In this document: piece after piece, positions 8,182-15,867 of the stretch
Position numbering within the stretch: position 1 is the stretch's first letter
How the letters are laid out: the number at the start of each line of letters is the position of its first letter
Assembly (NCBI GenBank): GCA_050247235.1
Contig: JBFWUN010000021.1
Span: forward strand, 1-64,000
DNA length: 64,000 nucleotides
Source of the DNA: CAIKBL01 sp050247235
Lineage (GTDB): Bacteria > Pseudomonadota > Gammaproteobacteria > Ga0077536
Direction: 5' to 3'
Translations under genes and position numbers: made by a program
The notes under the pieces: model-generated
What the model was told of the DNA's origin: nothing
Databases searched by the model: none
The model's input: the letters and a program-made list of their open reading frames with translations, nothing else

Positions 8182-10464
8182 ATGCCACGCATCAGCCAGA
8201 TCACCGATATCGATTTCGATGGCGTCAACCATCCCTACGTGCCACCGAAGGAGCTCCGTATCGCGCCGAAGCTCAAGCTGCACCGCGACTGGGATACCGA
8301 GGTCGATCCTGTCACCTACGAAGTGGTTCGCCACAACCTGTGGCAGATCAACGAGGAGCACGGCGCGACGATCCAGCGCCTGTCGGGCTCGCCCGTCGCG
8401 ATGTACGCGCTGGACCTGAACCCCTCGCTGCTGACCGAGGACGCCGAGTTCGTCTACTTCGGTCCCTACATGCAGTACATGTCCGGAGTCACCGACACGC
8501 AGGTCAAGTGGACGCTGGAGTACCGCAGCGACAACCCAGGCATCCAGGACGGCGACATGTTCCTCGCCAACGATCCGTGGGTAGGCGCGGCGCACCAGCA
8601 GGACGTGATGCTGCTGTGCCCGGTGTTCTGGGAAGGCGAGCTCTTCTGCTGGGTCACCAACTGCCTGCACCAGTACGACATCGGCGGCATCACGCCGGGC
8701 AGCTTCTGTCCGTCTGCCGAATCGGTCTACGACGAAGGCATCATGCTGCCACCGATCAAGATCATCGAACGCGGCGAAATCCGGCGCGACATCGAGGCCG
8801 TGTACCTGCGCGCATCGCGCAAGCCGCAGCTCGTCGCGCTCGACTTCCGGGCGCAGATGGCCGGCAATTCCACCGCGCGTGACCGGGTGCTCGAACTCAT
8901 CCGCCGCTATGGTCCGCGCACCGTCAAGGGCGTGATGAAGAAGATCATCGACAACTCCGAGAAAGCGTACCTCGCGAAAATGGCGCGCATCCCGGACGGC
9001 CTGTGGCAGGACCGCACGTACATCGAGGCGTGCCGTCCCGGTGACCGGCGCACGCACAAGGTCCAGCTGCAGCTGCGCAAGGAAGGTCACAAGCTGGTGT
9101 TCAGCAACGACGGCTCGGCCGGCCAGGACGGCGCCATGAACGCGACTTACTCGGGCTGGCGCGGCGCGATCATGGTCGCGGTCACGGAGCTGCTATGCTG
9201 GGACCAGTACTTCGCGGTGGGCGGCGCGTTGCGTCACATCGAGTTCGACCCGACCCCCGGCACCTTGAACTGCGCGAACTTCCCGGCCTCGGTGTCCACG
9301 GCGCCGATCCAGTCGATGGAGATCTCGCTGTACCCGGCCTACAACGTGCTGTCGAAGATGATCTACCCGGATCCCGAGATGCGGCGCGACATCATGTGCA
9401 TCGGCGGTACCAGCCAGTGGCCGGCCACCCTGTTCCGCGGCACGGACCAGTGGGGCGAGCGGTATGGCTACCTGCTGATCGATCCGATCGGCGGCGCGAT
9501 CGGCGCGTTCGCCCACGCGGACGGCATCAACACCGGCGGCCAGTCGCGGACCCCCATCTGCCAGCTGCCGAACATCGAGCACACCGAGCAGAGCTTTCCG
9601 ATCCTGTTCCTGTATCGCAAGGAACTGCCGGACTCCGGTGGCGCCGGCAAGTACCGCGGCGGGCTGTCGGCGGAGAGCTGCTTCATTCCGCACAACACCG
9701 ACTTCATCACCCAGGACACCCTGTCCTCCGGCAACGCGACGCCGACGTCGCCCGGCATGATGGGCGGCTATCCGAGTACGACCAACGGCTACACGTTCAT
9801 CCGCAACAGCGACATCGCGGCCCGCCTGCGCGCGTCCCGCATGATCGAGGACACCTCCGAGGTGACCGGCACGCCGGAACTGCTGCAGCTCCGGCAGGAG
9901 AATTTCGTGCAGCACCCGCAGGATGTCTACGCGGTGCGCTGGACCGGCGGTGGCGGGTTCGGCGATCCGCTCGATCGCGATCCTGCGGACATCGAGCGTG
10001 ACCTGGAGGATCTCGCGATAACACCGGCCGCGGCGCGCGCGATCTACGGCGCGGTGTTACGGGACGACCGGACCGTGGACGTTGCGGCAACCGCACAGCA
10101 GCGCGCCGGGCTCCGCAGCGCGCGCGTGCGCCGGCATGGCAAGCCCGGGCACCGCCGCGACGGCACGTTGCTGTTCGAGGCGAGCGTCGCGCTGCAGGCG
10201 CGGCGTGACGACGCGGGCACGTTCTGGGCGTGCGCGAAGTGCGGCACGGATCTTGGCCCGACGGAGGGCAACTACAAGGACCGCTGCCTCCAGGAGATCC
10301 ACCCGGTGTCCGCATCGAACCCGCTGATCGGCGATCCGCGAGATTTCATCGATGACGACGTCGCGTTCCGCCAGTTCTGCTGTCCGGGCTGCGGAACGCA
10401 GATCGACAACGAAATCGCGGTCGCGCACGACCCCGTGCTGTGCGACATTGCGCTGAAGGCCTGA
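8182..10464 (+). CDS. HydB-type subunit fused to a C-terminal zinc-ribbon resembling acetone carboxylase gamma
   Basis: A 760-aa protein. Residues 1 to about 620 are hydantoinase B/oxoprolinase (VTYEVVRHNLWQINEEHGATI, the FLANDPWVGAAHQQDVMLL segment, GGAGKYRGGLSAE, then RWTGGGGFGDPLDRDP). The last 100 residues carry two CxxC pairs, CAKCG and CCPGCG, separated by NYKDRCLQEIHPVS and FIDDDVAFRQF. This resembles the small gamma subunit of acetone carboxylase, which binds zinc. ATG 8182 was chosen because GGAG lies 7 nt upstream; an open extension from 8068 has no family similarity. A 118-bp gap separates it from HydA. The fusion of HydB and gamma-like modules is the notable point and supports a carboxylase role for the pair. 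Confidence 0.85.
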   Translation: MPRISQITDIDFDGVNHPYVPPKELRIAPKLKLHRDWDTEVDPVTYEVVRHNLWQINEEHGATIQRLSGSPVAMYALDLNPSLLTEDAEFVYFGPYMQYMSGVTDTQVKWTLEYRSDNPGIQDGDMFLANDPWVGAAHQQDVMLLCPVFWEGELFCWVTNCLHQYDIGGITPGSFCPSAESVYDEGIMLPPIKIIERGEIRRDIEAVYLRASRKPQLVALDFRAQMAGNSTARDRVLELIRRYGPRTVKGVMKKIIDNSEKAYLAKMARIPDGLWQDRTYIEACRPGDRRTHKVQLQLRKEGHKLVFSNDGSAGQDGAMNATYSGWRGAIMVAVTELLCWDQYFAVGGALRHIEFDPTPGTLNCANFPASVSTAPIQSMEISLYPAYNVLSKMIYPDPEMRRDIMCIGGTSQWPATLFRGTDQWGERYGYLLIDPIGGAIGAFAHADGINTGGQSRTPICQLPNIEHTEQSFPILFLYRKELPDSGGAGKYRGGLSAESCFIPHNTDFITQDTLSSGNATPTSPGMMGGYPSTTNGYTFIRNSDIAARLRASRMIEDTSEVTGTPELLQLRQENFVQHPQDVYAVRWTGGGGFGDPLDRDPADIERDLEDLAITPAAARAIYGAVLRDDRTVDVAATAQQRAGLRSARVRRHGKPGHRRDGTLLFEASVALQARRDDAGTFWACAKCGTDLGPTEGNYKDRCLQEIHPVSASNPLIGDPRDFIDDDVAFRQFCCPGCGTQIDNEIAVAHDPVLCDIALKA

Positions 10465-10481
10465 CCGAAGGAGAGACACAG

Positions 10482-10964
10482 ATGTCCCGGATCGACGCTC
10501 GATTGTCCGAACTGAAGCTCGTGCTGCCGGCACCGCTGCAGCTGCCGCCCGGCGTCAAGCTGCCGTTTCCATGGGTGCGCGTGCGTGGCAACCGCGCGTA
10601 CGTGTCCGGTCACGCACCGCAAAACCCGGATGGTTCGCTGGCGGGCCCGTTCGGCAAGGTCGGCGCGGCCGTGTCGCTCGAACAGGCACAGCAGGCCGCG
10701 CGGCTCACCGCGCTGTCGATCCTGGGCAGCCTGCAGCGCGAACTCGGCTCGCTCGACCGCATCACCGCGTGGCTGCGCGTGTTCGGCATGGTGAACTCGG
10801 CCCCGGGCTTCGGCCAGCAGCCCGCCGTCATCAACGGCTTCTCCGAACTCATCCTGGACGTGTTCGGTGCGGACGTCGGCGCGCACGCGCGCTCGGCCGT
10901 CGGCATGGCCGAGTTGCCGTTCAACCTGCCGGTCGAGGTGGAGGCGGAAGTCGAGTTCGCCTGA
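10482..10964 (+). CDS. RidA/YjgF-family protein (Rid-like, 160 aa)
   Basis: A 160-aa RidA-superfamily trimer-forming protein; members deaminate reactive enamine/imine intermediates or act as specialised hydrolases. The sequence has the long N-terminal strand and loop (VRVRGNRAYVSGHAPQNPDGSLAGPFGKVG) and the AARLTALSILGSLQRELGSLDRI helix. It is somewhat longer than canonical RidA (about 130 aa) and fits the YjgF-like subgroup associated with catabolic operons. AAGGAGA precedes ATG 10482. It follows the HydB fusion gene by 17 bp and is almost surely co-transcribed, suggesting it handles a reactive product of the HydA/HydB reaction. Confidence 0.88.
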   Translation: MSRIDARLSELKLVLPAPLQLPPGVKLPFPWVRVRGNRAYVSGHAPQNPDGSLAGPFGKVGAAVSLEQAQQAARLTALSILGSLQRELGSLDRITAWLRVFGMVNSAPGFGQQPAVINGFSELILDVFGADVGAHARSAVGMAELPFNLPVEVEAEVEFA

Positions 10965-11091
10965 TCCGGCATCGGGGTGCCCGGCGACTCTCCTGTCCCG
11001 TGCGTCGCGAGGACACTCACACGAGGACGCGCCACGAGACTGGCGGCGGTAGTCCGCACAGGGCCGCGGGCGTGCGCCCGCAGGGCGTGTC

Positions 11092-11967
11092 ATGGCGCAT
11101 TCAGTCAGCGGCGCGGCAGCCGTCGCCAATGCGGGGCGGGATCACGCCGTGAATGCTCCGCTGCTGACTCTCGACGTGCTGGACTCCCTGCAACGCGCCC
11201 TGCGCGACGGACGTCCGGCAGTTGAATGTTCGCTCGATCTCGGACGCTCGACCGCGCGGGTGGAGATCGCCGCCACGGGCTGGCGCCACGCAGGGGATGC
11301 GTACCCGTGGCCGACGCGCCTCAAGCCACGCACCATCTATCGCTGGGACGGTGCAGACTTCGTCCCCCTCGTCCGCTACGACGACGCGCTTGTCAAGCTC
11401 GTGCCGACCGGGCACGGCGCGCCCACGTTCGAGATCGACGGCATCAAGATGCTGCCGACCGCGCACGTATCGCCATACGACGACGCCCGTGACAAGGTGG
11501 ACCTGGTGGATCCGGCGGGATGCGTCGTACTCGATACCTGCGGCGGACTCGGATATTTCGCCGCGTGGTGCCTTGCGCGTGGCGCGCGCCACGTGATTTC
11601 CTACGAGAAGCGCGCCGACGTGCTGTGGCTGCGCGATCACAATCCCTGGTCACCCGCGCCGGATTCCCGGCTCACCCTCGTGCACGGAGACGTCGTGGCA
11701 TCCCTCGACGCACACACCGACGGCGCATTCGACGCGGTGCTGCACGATCCGCCGCGCTTCGGCATCGCCGGGGAACTCTATTCCGCGGAATTCTACGCGG
11801 GGCTCGCGCGCGTGCTGAAGCGCGGGGGGCGTCTGTTTCACTACACGGGCACACCCAATCGGCTGACCACCGGCCGCGACGTTCCCGGGGAAGTCCTGCG
11901 GCGGCTCCGCGCCTGCGGGTTCGACCCAGCACTGCGCGCCGACGGGGTGCTCGCGGTCCGGCGCTGA
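11092..11967 (+). CDS. Class I SAM-dependent methyltransferase, COG2521-like
   Basis: A 291-aa Rossmann-fold methyltransferase. SAM motif I is VVLDTCGGLGYFAAWCLARGA, followed by a YEKRADVLWLRDHNPWS motif, an acidic GD motif II region, and the diagnostic HDPPRFGIAGELYSAEFYAGLARVLKRGGRLFHYTG. This last block is characteristic of COG2521, a family mainly described from archaea. An N-terminal domain of about 125 residues precedes it. The DPPRF motif suggests methylation of a nucleobase or amino nitrogen, but the substrate is unknown. No operon partner: it lies between RidA and the Rrf2 promoter. Confidence 0.75.
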   Translation: MAHSVSGAAAVANAGRDHAVNAPLLTLDVLDSLQRALRDGRPAVECSLDLGRSTARVEIAATGWRHAGDAYPWPTRLKPRTIYRWDGADFVPLVRYDDALVKLVPTGHGAPTFEIDGIKMLPTAHVSPYDDARDKVDLVDPAGCVVLDTCGGLGYFAAWCLARGARHVISYEKRADVLWLRDHNPWSPAPDSRLTLVHGDVVASLDAHTDGAFDAVLHDPPRFGIAGELYSAEFYAGLARVLKRGGRLFHYTGTPNRLTTGRDVPGEVLRRLRACGFDPALRADGVLAVRR

Positions 11968-12033
11968 GCCGCGCCCGCGTGGGTGGCGCGCCCGGGCAAC
12001 GGGTGGTTGCCAACGTCCGTGGAGGCCGCTACA

Positions 12034-12062
12034 TTAACTCGTACTAATTTACTCTTAGTTAA
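12034..12062. promoter_or_regulatory. Candidate Rrf2 operator/promoter (29-bp AT-rich dyad)
   Basis: TTAACT at 12034-12039 is mirrored by AGTTAA at 12057-12062, with inner ACTAA/TTAGT elements; 20 of 28 non-central positions are symmetric about 12048. It sits 5 bp before the Rrf2 start codon in an otherwise GC-rich region, so it probably combines the promoter with an autoregulatory operator. Confidence 0.55.
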
Positions 12063-12067
12063 ACCCT

Positions 12068-12607
12068 ATGGCCCTCTACGGCGCGAGCGTCGAATCCAGC
12101 CTGCACTGCCTGCTGTTCCTGGTGGACCTGCCGGCCGACGTGCACGCGAGCACCCAGGAGCTGGCGTCACTGCAGGGGCTCTCGGTGCCGTTCGTCGCCA
12201 AGCTGTTCGGCGCGTTGCGCACGGCCGGGATCGTCACGTCGGTGGAAGGCATCGAGGGTGGCTACCGGCTGGCGCGCCCGGCCGACGCGATCACCGTGCT
12301 CGACGTGGTGACGGCGCTCGAAGGCGACAAGCCGATGTTCCAGTGCCGTGAAATCCGCCGGCAGTGCGCGCTGTTCGGGGATTCGCCGCCCGCGTGGGCC
12401 ACCCGGGGCATGTGCGGCATCCATGCCGTCATGGTCGAAGCAGAGTCCCGCATGCGGGACGTGCTTGCCGCGCATACGCTCGGGGATCTCGCCGCCGGCG
12501 TCGCCCGCAAGGCACCCCGGTCGTTCGGTTCGGACGTTGTCCGCTGGTTCGGCCGCCGCCGCGCATCGCGCGGCAATTCTTCCCTTTCGAAAGGAGGCTC
12601 CAGATGA
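12068..12607 (+). CDS. Rrf2-family transcriptional regulator with conserved cysteines
   Basis: A 179-aa winged-helix Rrf2 regulator (SSLHCLLFLVDLPAD, then SVPFVAKLFGALRTAGIVTSVEGIEGGYRLARP). After the HTH it has FQCREIRRQCALFG and RGMCGIH, a three-cysteine pattern like those that bind an iron-sulfur cluster or sense redox/NO in IscR, NsrR and RsrR. The C-terminal tail is basic and probably disordered. A dyad lies immediately upstream, and the start has no clear Shine-Dalgarno site. Its stop codon overlaps the next start as ATGA (12604-12607), so regulator and flavoprotein are translationally coupled. Confidence 0.9.
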   Translation: MALYGASVESSLHCLLFLVDLPADVHASTQELASLQGLSVPFVAKLFGALRTAGIVTSVEGIEGGYRLARPADAITVLDVVTALEGDKPMFQCREIRRQCALFGDSPPAWATRGMCGIHAVMVEAESRMRDVLAAHTLGDLAAGVARKAPRSFGSDVVRWFGRRRASRGNSSLSKGGSR

Positions 12608-13812
12608 AACATCTCGCCGTTGTCGGCGGTGGCTTCGCCGGCATGTGGGCCGCGCTGACCGCTGCCCGGGAGTTCGCCAAGGCCGCGGCGGAATGCCGCA
12701 TCACCTTGGTGTCCCGTGACGAGTACCTGACCGTGCGTCCGCGCCTCTACGAGGTGTTCACCCCGGAAATGCGCGCCGCGCTCGCGCCGGTACTGGCCCC
12801 GGCCGGCATCGAGCTGCTGGTGGGCAACGTGGACGGGATCGATCTCCCGCATCGGCGGCTGCAGGTGCATACCGGCGACGGTGTCGCACGCGGCGTCCAT
12901 TTCGACCGCGTGGTGCTCGCGGCGGGCAGCGTGCAACGCCCGTTGCCGGTGCCGGGCAGCAATGGTTGCGCGTTCGACATCGACACCTTCGAAGGCGCCC
13001 GACGCCTGGACGAACACCTCCGCGACGTCCTGCGCGACGCGCGCGACGACACCGATCTCACCTGCGTGATCGTCGGTGGGGGCTTCACCGGCATCGAACT
13101 CGCGGCCGAGATGCGCACGCGGCTGCGCGCGCACCGCGCCGACGCCCTCGTCGAGCGCGCACGCGTAGTGCTGGTGGAGCGCGCGTCCGAGATCGGTCCG
13201 GATCTCGGCAGCAACCCGCGCCCGCACGTGCTGGCCGCGCTGACTGCCGCGGGGGTGGAGCTCCGGCTCGGCTGCACGGTGCGGGCGATCGGGCCTGACG
13301 CCATCGAACTCAGCGATGGAACCCGGATCCCCACCCGCACCGTCATCGTCACGGCTGGCCTTGCGGCGACTCCGCTCGCCGGCACGCTCGGCGCGCCCTG
13401 CGACGCAACCGGCCGGGTGCACGTGGATGACATGCTGCGCGTGAAAGGGGTGGAGACCGTGTTCGCGGCCGGGGACGCGGCCCATGCGCTGGCAGCCCCC
13501 GGGCACCCGGCGCTGATGTCGTGTCAGCACGCCGTGCCGATGGGCAAGCATGCCGGCTTCAACGCCGCGCACGATCTGCTCGGGCTGCCGTTGCGCGCGT
13601 ACTCGCAGCCGAACTACGTGACGTGTCTCGACCTCGGCGAGTACGGCGCGCTGTTCACGTCCGGCTGGGAGCGCACACCCGAGCAGTCCGGCCCGGAGGT
13701 CAAACCGCTCAAGCGAATGATCAACACGCAGTGGATCTACCCGCCGACGGGCGATCGCGCGGCGATCCTCGAGGCCGCGGACCTCGATGCGCCGTGGCCG
13801 CCCAAAACGTGA
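12604..13812 (+). CDS. NDH-2-like FAD/NAD(P)-dependent oxidoreductase
   Basis: A 402-aa two-dinucleotide-binding-domain flavoprotein of the type II NADH dehydrogenase/sulfide-quinone reductase superfamily. FAD motif HLAVVGGGFAGMWAAL (residues 3-18), second NAD(P) motif CVIVGGGFTGIELAAEM near residue 155, and the C-terminal FAD motif ETVFAAGDAAHAL are visible. It probably oxidises NADH to quinone, as membrane-associated NDH-2 does, but a specialised dye- or disulfide-reducing role is possible. It starts inside the Rrf2 stop codon with a strong AAGGAGG at 12590-12596. Coupling to an Fe-S-type Rrf2 regulator suggests redox- or NO-dependent expression. Confidence 0.85.
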   Translation: MKHLAVVGGGFAGMWAALTAAREFAKAAAECRITLVSRDEYLTVRPRLYEVFTPEMRAALAPVLAPAGIELLVGNVDGIDLPHRRLQVHTGDGVARGVHFDRVVLAAGSVQRPLPVPGSNGCAFDIDTFEGARRLDEHLRDVLRDARDDTDLTCVIVGGGFTGIELAAEMRTRLRAHRADALVERARVVLVERASEIGPDLGSNPRPHVLAALTAAGVELRLGCTVRAIGPDAIELSDGTRIPTRTVIVTAGLAATPLAGTLGAPCDATGRVHVDDMLRVKGVETVFAAGDAAHALAAPGHPALMSCQHAVPMGKHAGFNAAHDLLGLPLRAYSQPNYVTCLDLGEYGALFTSGWERTPEQSGPEVKPLKRMINTQWIYPPTGDRAAILEAADLDAPWPPKT

Positions 13813-13824
13813 TGCGCGCGGCGT

Positions 13825-14346
13825 TCAGGCCGGCGGGCCACGCATGATCCAGTGCAGCACGTCGTCGCGATCGTGGCGACCCCACACGCCGTGCTCGCCG
13901 CGGCCGCGGATGCCCTGCACGGGATCGATCCGGCGCCACTCCATCGAGACCACGCGGTAGGCGATCTTCCATCCCGAGCCGCGATTCTCGAAACGATCGA
14001 CATACCGGATCCCCATCACGTCGTCCTTGCCGTTGCCGTCGGCATCCTCACGCCGGTGATAGGCCACGGCATAGGTCTCGGCGCGCGCCGCCGCGCCCTC
14101 GACCTCGATGAGCATGTTGCCCATGAAATGCTGGGTGGCCGTCCAGCGGGACAGGAACGGCATCGCGGCCGCGAGGAACTCGTCCACGGTGCCCTTGAAC
14201 GCGCCGTGGTCGTCGTAGGCATCCGGGTGGTAACAGGTGCGCACGAGGTCGATATCGCGCCGATCGATGCCGCGCGCGTAGCGATAGATGACGTCGGCGA
14301 TCTCCTGGCGCGCGAGCAGGGTGTCGAGCGTATAGGCAGCGGACAT
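13825..14346 (-). CDS. SnoaL-like/NTF2-fold protein
   Basis: A 173-aa SnoaL-like (nuclear transport factor 2 fold) protein: LLARQEIADVIYRYARGIDRRDIDLVRTCYHPDAYDDHGAFKG at the N terminus and ENRGSGWKIAYRVVSMEWRRID in the core sheet. Such proteins in catabolic genomes act as dehydratases, isomerases or limonene-epoxide-hydrolase-like enzymes, often on steroid or polyketide substrates. ATG 14346 is preceded by GGAGAAG; a CATAAT -10-like element lies on the same strand around 14374-14379. It converges on the NDH-2-like gene with only 12 bp between stops. A second SnoaL-like gene lies at 49342-49845. Confidence 0.8.
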   Translation of the reverse strand: MSAAYTLDTLLARQEIADVIYRYARGIDRRDIDLVRTCYHPDAYDDHGAFKGTVDEFLAAAMPFLSRWTATQHFMGNMLIEVEGAAARAETYAVAYHRREDADGNGKDDVMGIRYVDRFENRGSGWKIAYRVVSMEWRRIDPVQGIRGRGEHGVWGRHDRDDVLHWIMRGPPA

Positions 14347-14437
14347 GGGCGCTTCTCCATGGGGCATCCGGGTTCGATTATGCGGACGCGTCCCACGCGC
14401 TGCCATCGGCGGACGCGACGTCACTCCCCGCCTCGCG

Positions 14438-14443
14438 CATAAT
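14438..14443 (+). promoter_or_regulatory. Candidate -10 box (CATAAT) for dusC
   Basis: CATAAT lies 12 nt before the dusC ATG and no Shine-Dalgarno site is present, so the transcript would have a leader of about 6 nt or none. No convincing -35 element is visible. Confidence 0.35.
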
Positions 14444-14455
14444 CCGCGTCCACCG

Positions 14456-15463
14456 ATGCACAACACTACACCCCCCCGCCTGCTGCTCGCCCCGATGGAG
14501 GGGTTGCTCGACGCGCACCTTCGTGCGGCGCTGACCGGCGCGTTCGCGTACGACTGGTGCGTCGCCGAGTTCGTCCGGGTCAGCGGCAACCTGCTGCCGA
14601 GCCGCACCTACCTGCGCGCGGTACCCGAACTCGCGACGTACAGCCGGACACCCGCCGCGGTGCCGGTACGCGTGCAGCTGCTGGGTTCGGATCCCGCCTG
14701 CATGGCGGACAACGCGGCGCGGCTGCTCGCGCTCCGACCGGCCGGCATCGATCTGAATTTCGGCTGCCCTGCCCCGGTCGTGAACCGGCACGGCGGTGGC
14801 GCGGTCCTGCTCGACACCCCGCGCGTACTCCACGAGGTCACGCGCGCCGTCGGCGACGCGCTGCGCGGTTGCGTGCCGTTCACCGCGAAGATGCGGCTCG
14901 GCGTGCGCGACACCCGGCCGGCGCTCGACGCGGCACAGGCCCTTGCGGCCGGCGGCATCGAGACTCTCGTCGTCCACGCGCGGACCCGTGACGACGGTTA
15001 CCGGCCCCCGGCGCACTGGGCATGGGTGGGCCGGATTGCGGACACTGTCTCCGTGCCGGTGGTCGCCAACGGCGAGATCTGGACGGTCGAGGATTACCTG
15101 CGCTGTCGTGCCGAGAGCGGCTGCCGCGATGTCATGCTCGGACGGGGCGCGGTGGCCGATCCATTTCTCGGGGAACGCATCCGCGATCGGCTGGCCGGGC
15201 GCGTGCCGCGCGCGCCGCGCGAGGACTGGTCACGGGTGCTGCCGCTGATCGCCCGCTACTGGGGCGACGTCCGCCGGACCCTCACCCCGCGGCACGCCCC
15301 CGGGCGAATCAAACAGTGGCTGAACCTCCTGCGCAGGCACTATCCGCCGGCGCAGGTTCTGTTCGACACGTGGCGCACCGTGACCGACCCCGCGGAGATC
15401 GATCGCGCGCTCACCGGTGACGTGAGCGCGCTCACTCCATGGGCTTCTGGCGCAGCGCCTTGA
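14456..15463 (+). CDS. dusC: tRNA-dihydrouridine synthase C (DusC)
   Basis: A 335-aa FMN-dependent enzyme that reduces uridine (U16 in E. coli) in tRNA. DusC signatures are LLLAPMEGLLDAHLRAAL at the N terminus, WCVAEFVRVSGNLLP, VQLLGSDP, and the catalytic loop LNFGCPAPVVNRHGGGAVLL with the active-site Cys. The FMN-phosphate region VVANGEIWTVEDYLRC follows. The MEGLLD motif separates DusC from DusA and DusB. The ATG at 14456 gives the expected N terminus. Its 3' end overlaps the convergent arfB gene by 32 bp. Confidence 0.92.
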   Translation: MHNTTPPRLLLAPMEGLLDAHLRAALTGAFAYDWCVAEFVRVSGNLLPSRTYLRAVPELATYSRTPAAVPVRVQLLGSDPACMADNAARLLALRPAGIDLNFGCPAPVVNRHGGGAVLLDTPRVLHEVTRAVGDALRGCVPFTAKMRLGVRDTRPALDAAQALAAGGIETLVVHARTRDDGYRPPAHWAWVGRIADTVSVPVVANGEIWTVEDYLRCRAESGCRDVMLGRGAVADPFLGERIRDRLAGRVPRAPREDWSRVLPLIARYWGDVRRTLTPRHAPGRIKQWLNLLRRHYPPAQVLFDTWRTVTDPAEIDRALTGDVSALTPWASGAAP

Positions 15464-15845
15464 GCCTGGCGTGCCGCGCCTTCTCGTCCAGCCGGCGCGT
15501 CTGCGCGGCACGCGTCGGTGCCGTGGGCCGGCGCACCTTGGGCGGCGTGGCGATCCCGAGCACCAGGTCCTTCAACCGCGCGAGCGCATCCGCCTGGTTC
15601 TGCTCGAGGCTGCGGAAGCGCTGCGCCTTGATCACGAGCACGCCGTCTGCCGAGATCCGCCGATCACGCAGCGCCAGCAGCCGCGCCTTGTAGGCCTCCG
15701 GCAGCGAGGACGCCGGGATGTCGAAGCGCAGGTGCGCGGCATTCGCCACCTTGTTCACGTTCTGGCCGCCGGCGCCCTGCGCGCGCACTGCCTGCATCTG
15801 CCACTCGTGCTCGGCGAGCGTGACCCGCGCATTGATCCGCAACAT
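15432..15845 (-). CDS. arfB: Alternative ribosome-rescue factor ArfB (YaeJ-type peptidyl-tRNA hydrolase)
   Basis: A 137-aa class I release-factor-like protein without codon-recognition domains. The catalytic GGQ is in RAQGAGGQNVNKVANAAHLR, and the C-terminal tail is strongly basic (KVRRPTAPTRAAQTRRLDEKARHARLKALRQK), as needed to occupy the empty mRNA channel of stalled ribosomes. Length matches E. coli ArfB (140 aa). ATG 15845 was chosen because upstream in-frame codons belong to the amidohydrolase region. It is the last gene of a minus-strand unit SulP-amidohydrolase-arfB and overlaps dusC tail to tail. Confidence 0.93.
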   Translation of the reverse strand: MLRINARVTLAEHEWQMQAVRAQGAGGQNVNKVANAAHLRFDIPASSLPEAYKARLLALRDRRISADGVLVIKAQRFRSLEQNQADALARLKDLVLGIATPPKVRRPTAPTRAAQTRRLDEKARHARLKALRQKPME

Positions 15846-15867
15846 CGCCGTGCGCCCGGTACGCCGA

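Noticed and set aside
6261..8228. Long minus-strand open frame opposite HydA
   Set aside because: No recognisable domain and biased composition; HydA on the plus strand explains the region.
11066..11081. GC hairpin before the COG2521-like gene as a terminator
   Set aside because: Only a 6-bp stem in a very GC-rich context with no T tract; too common by chance.
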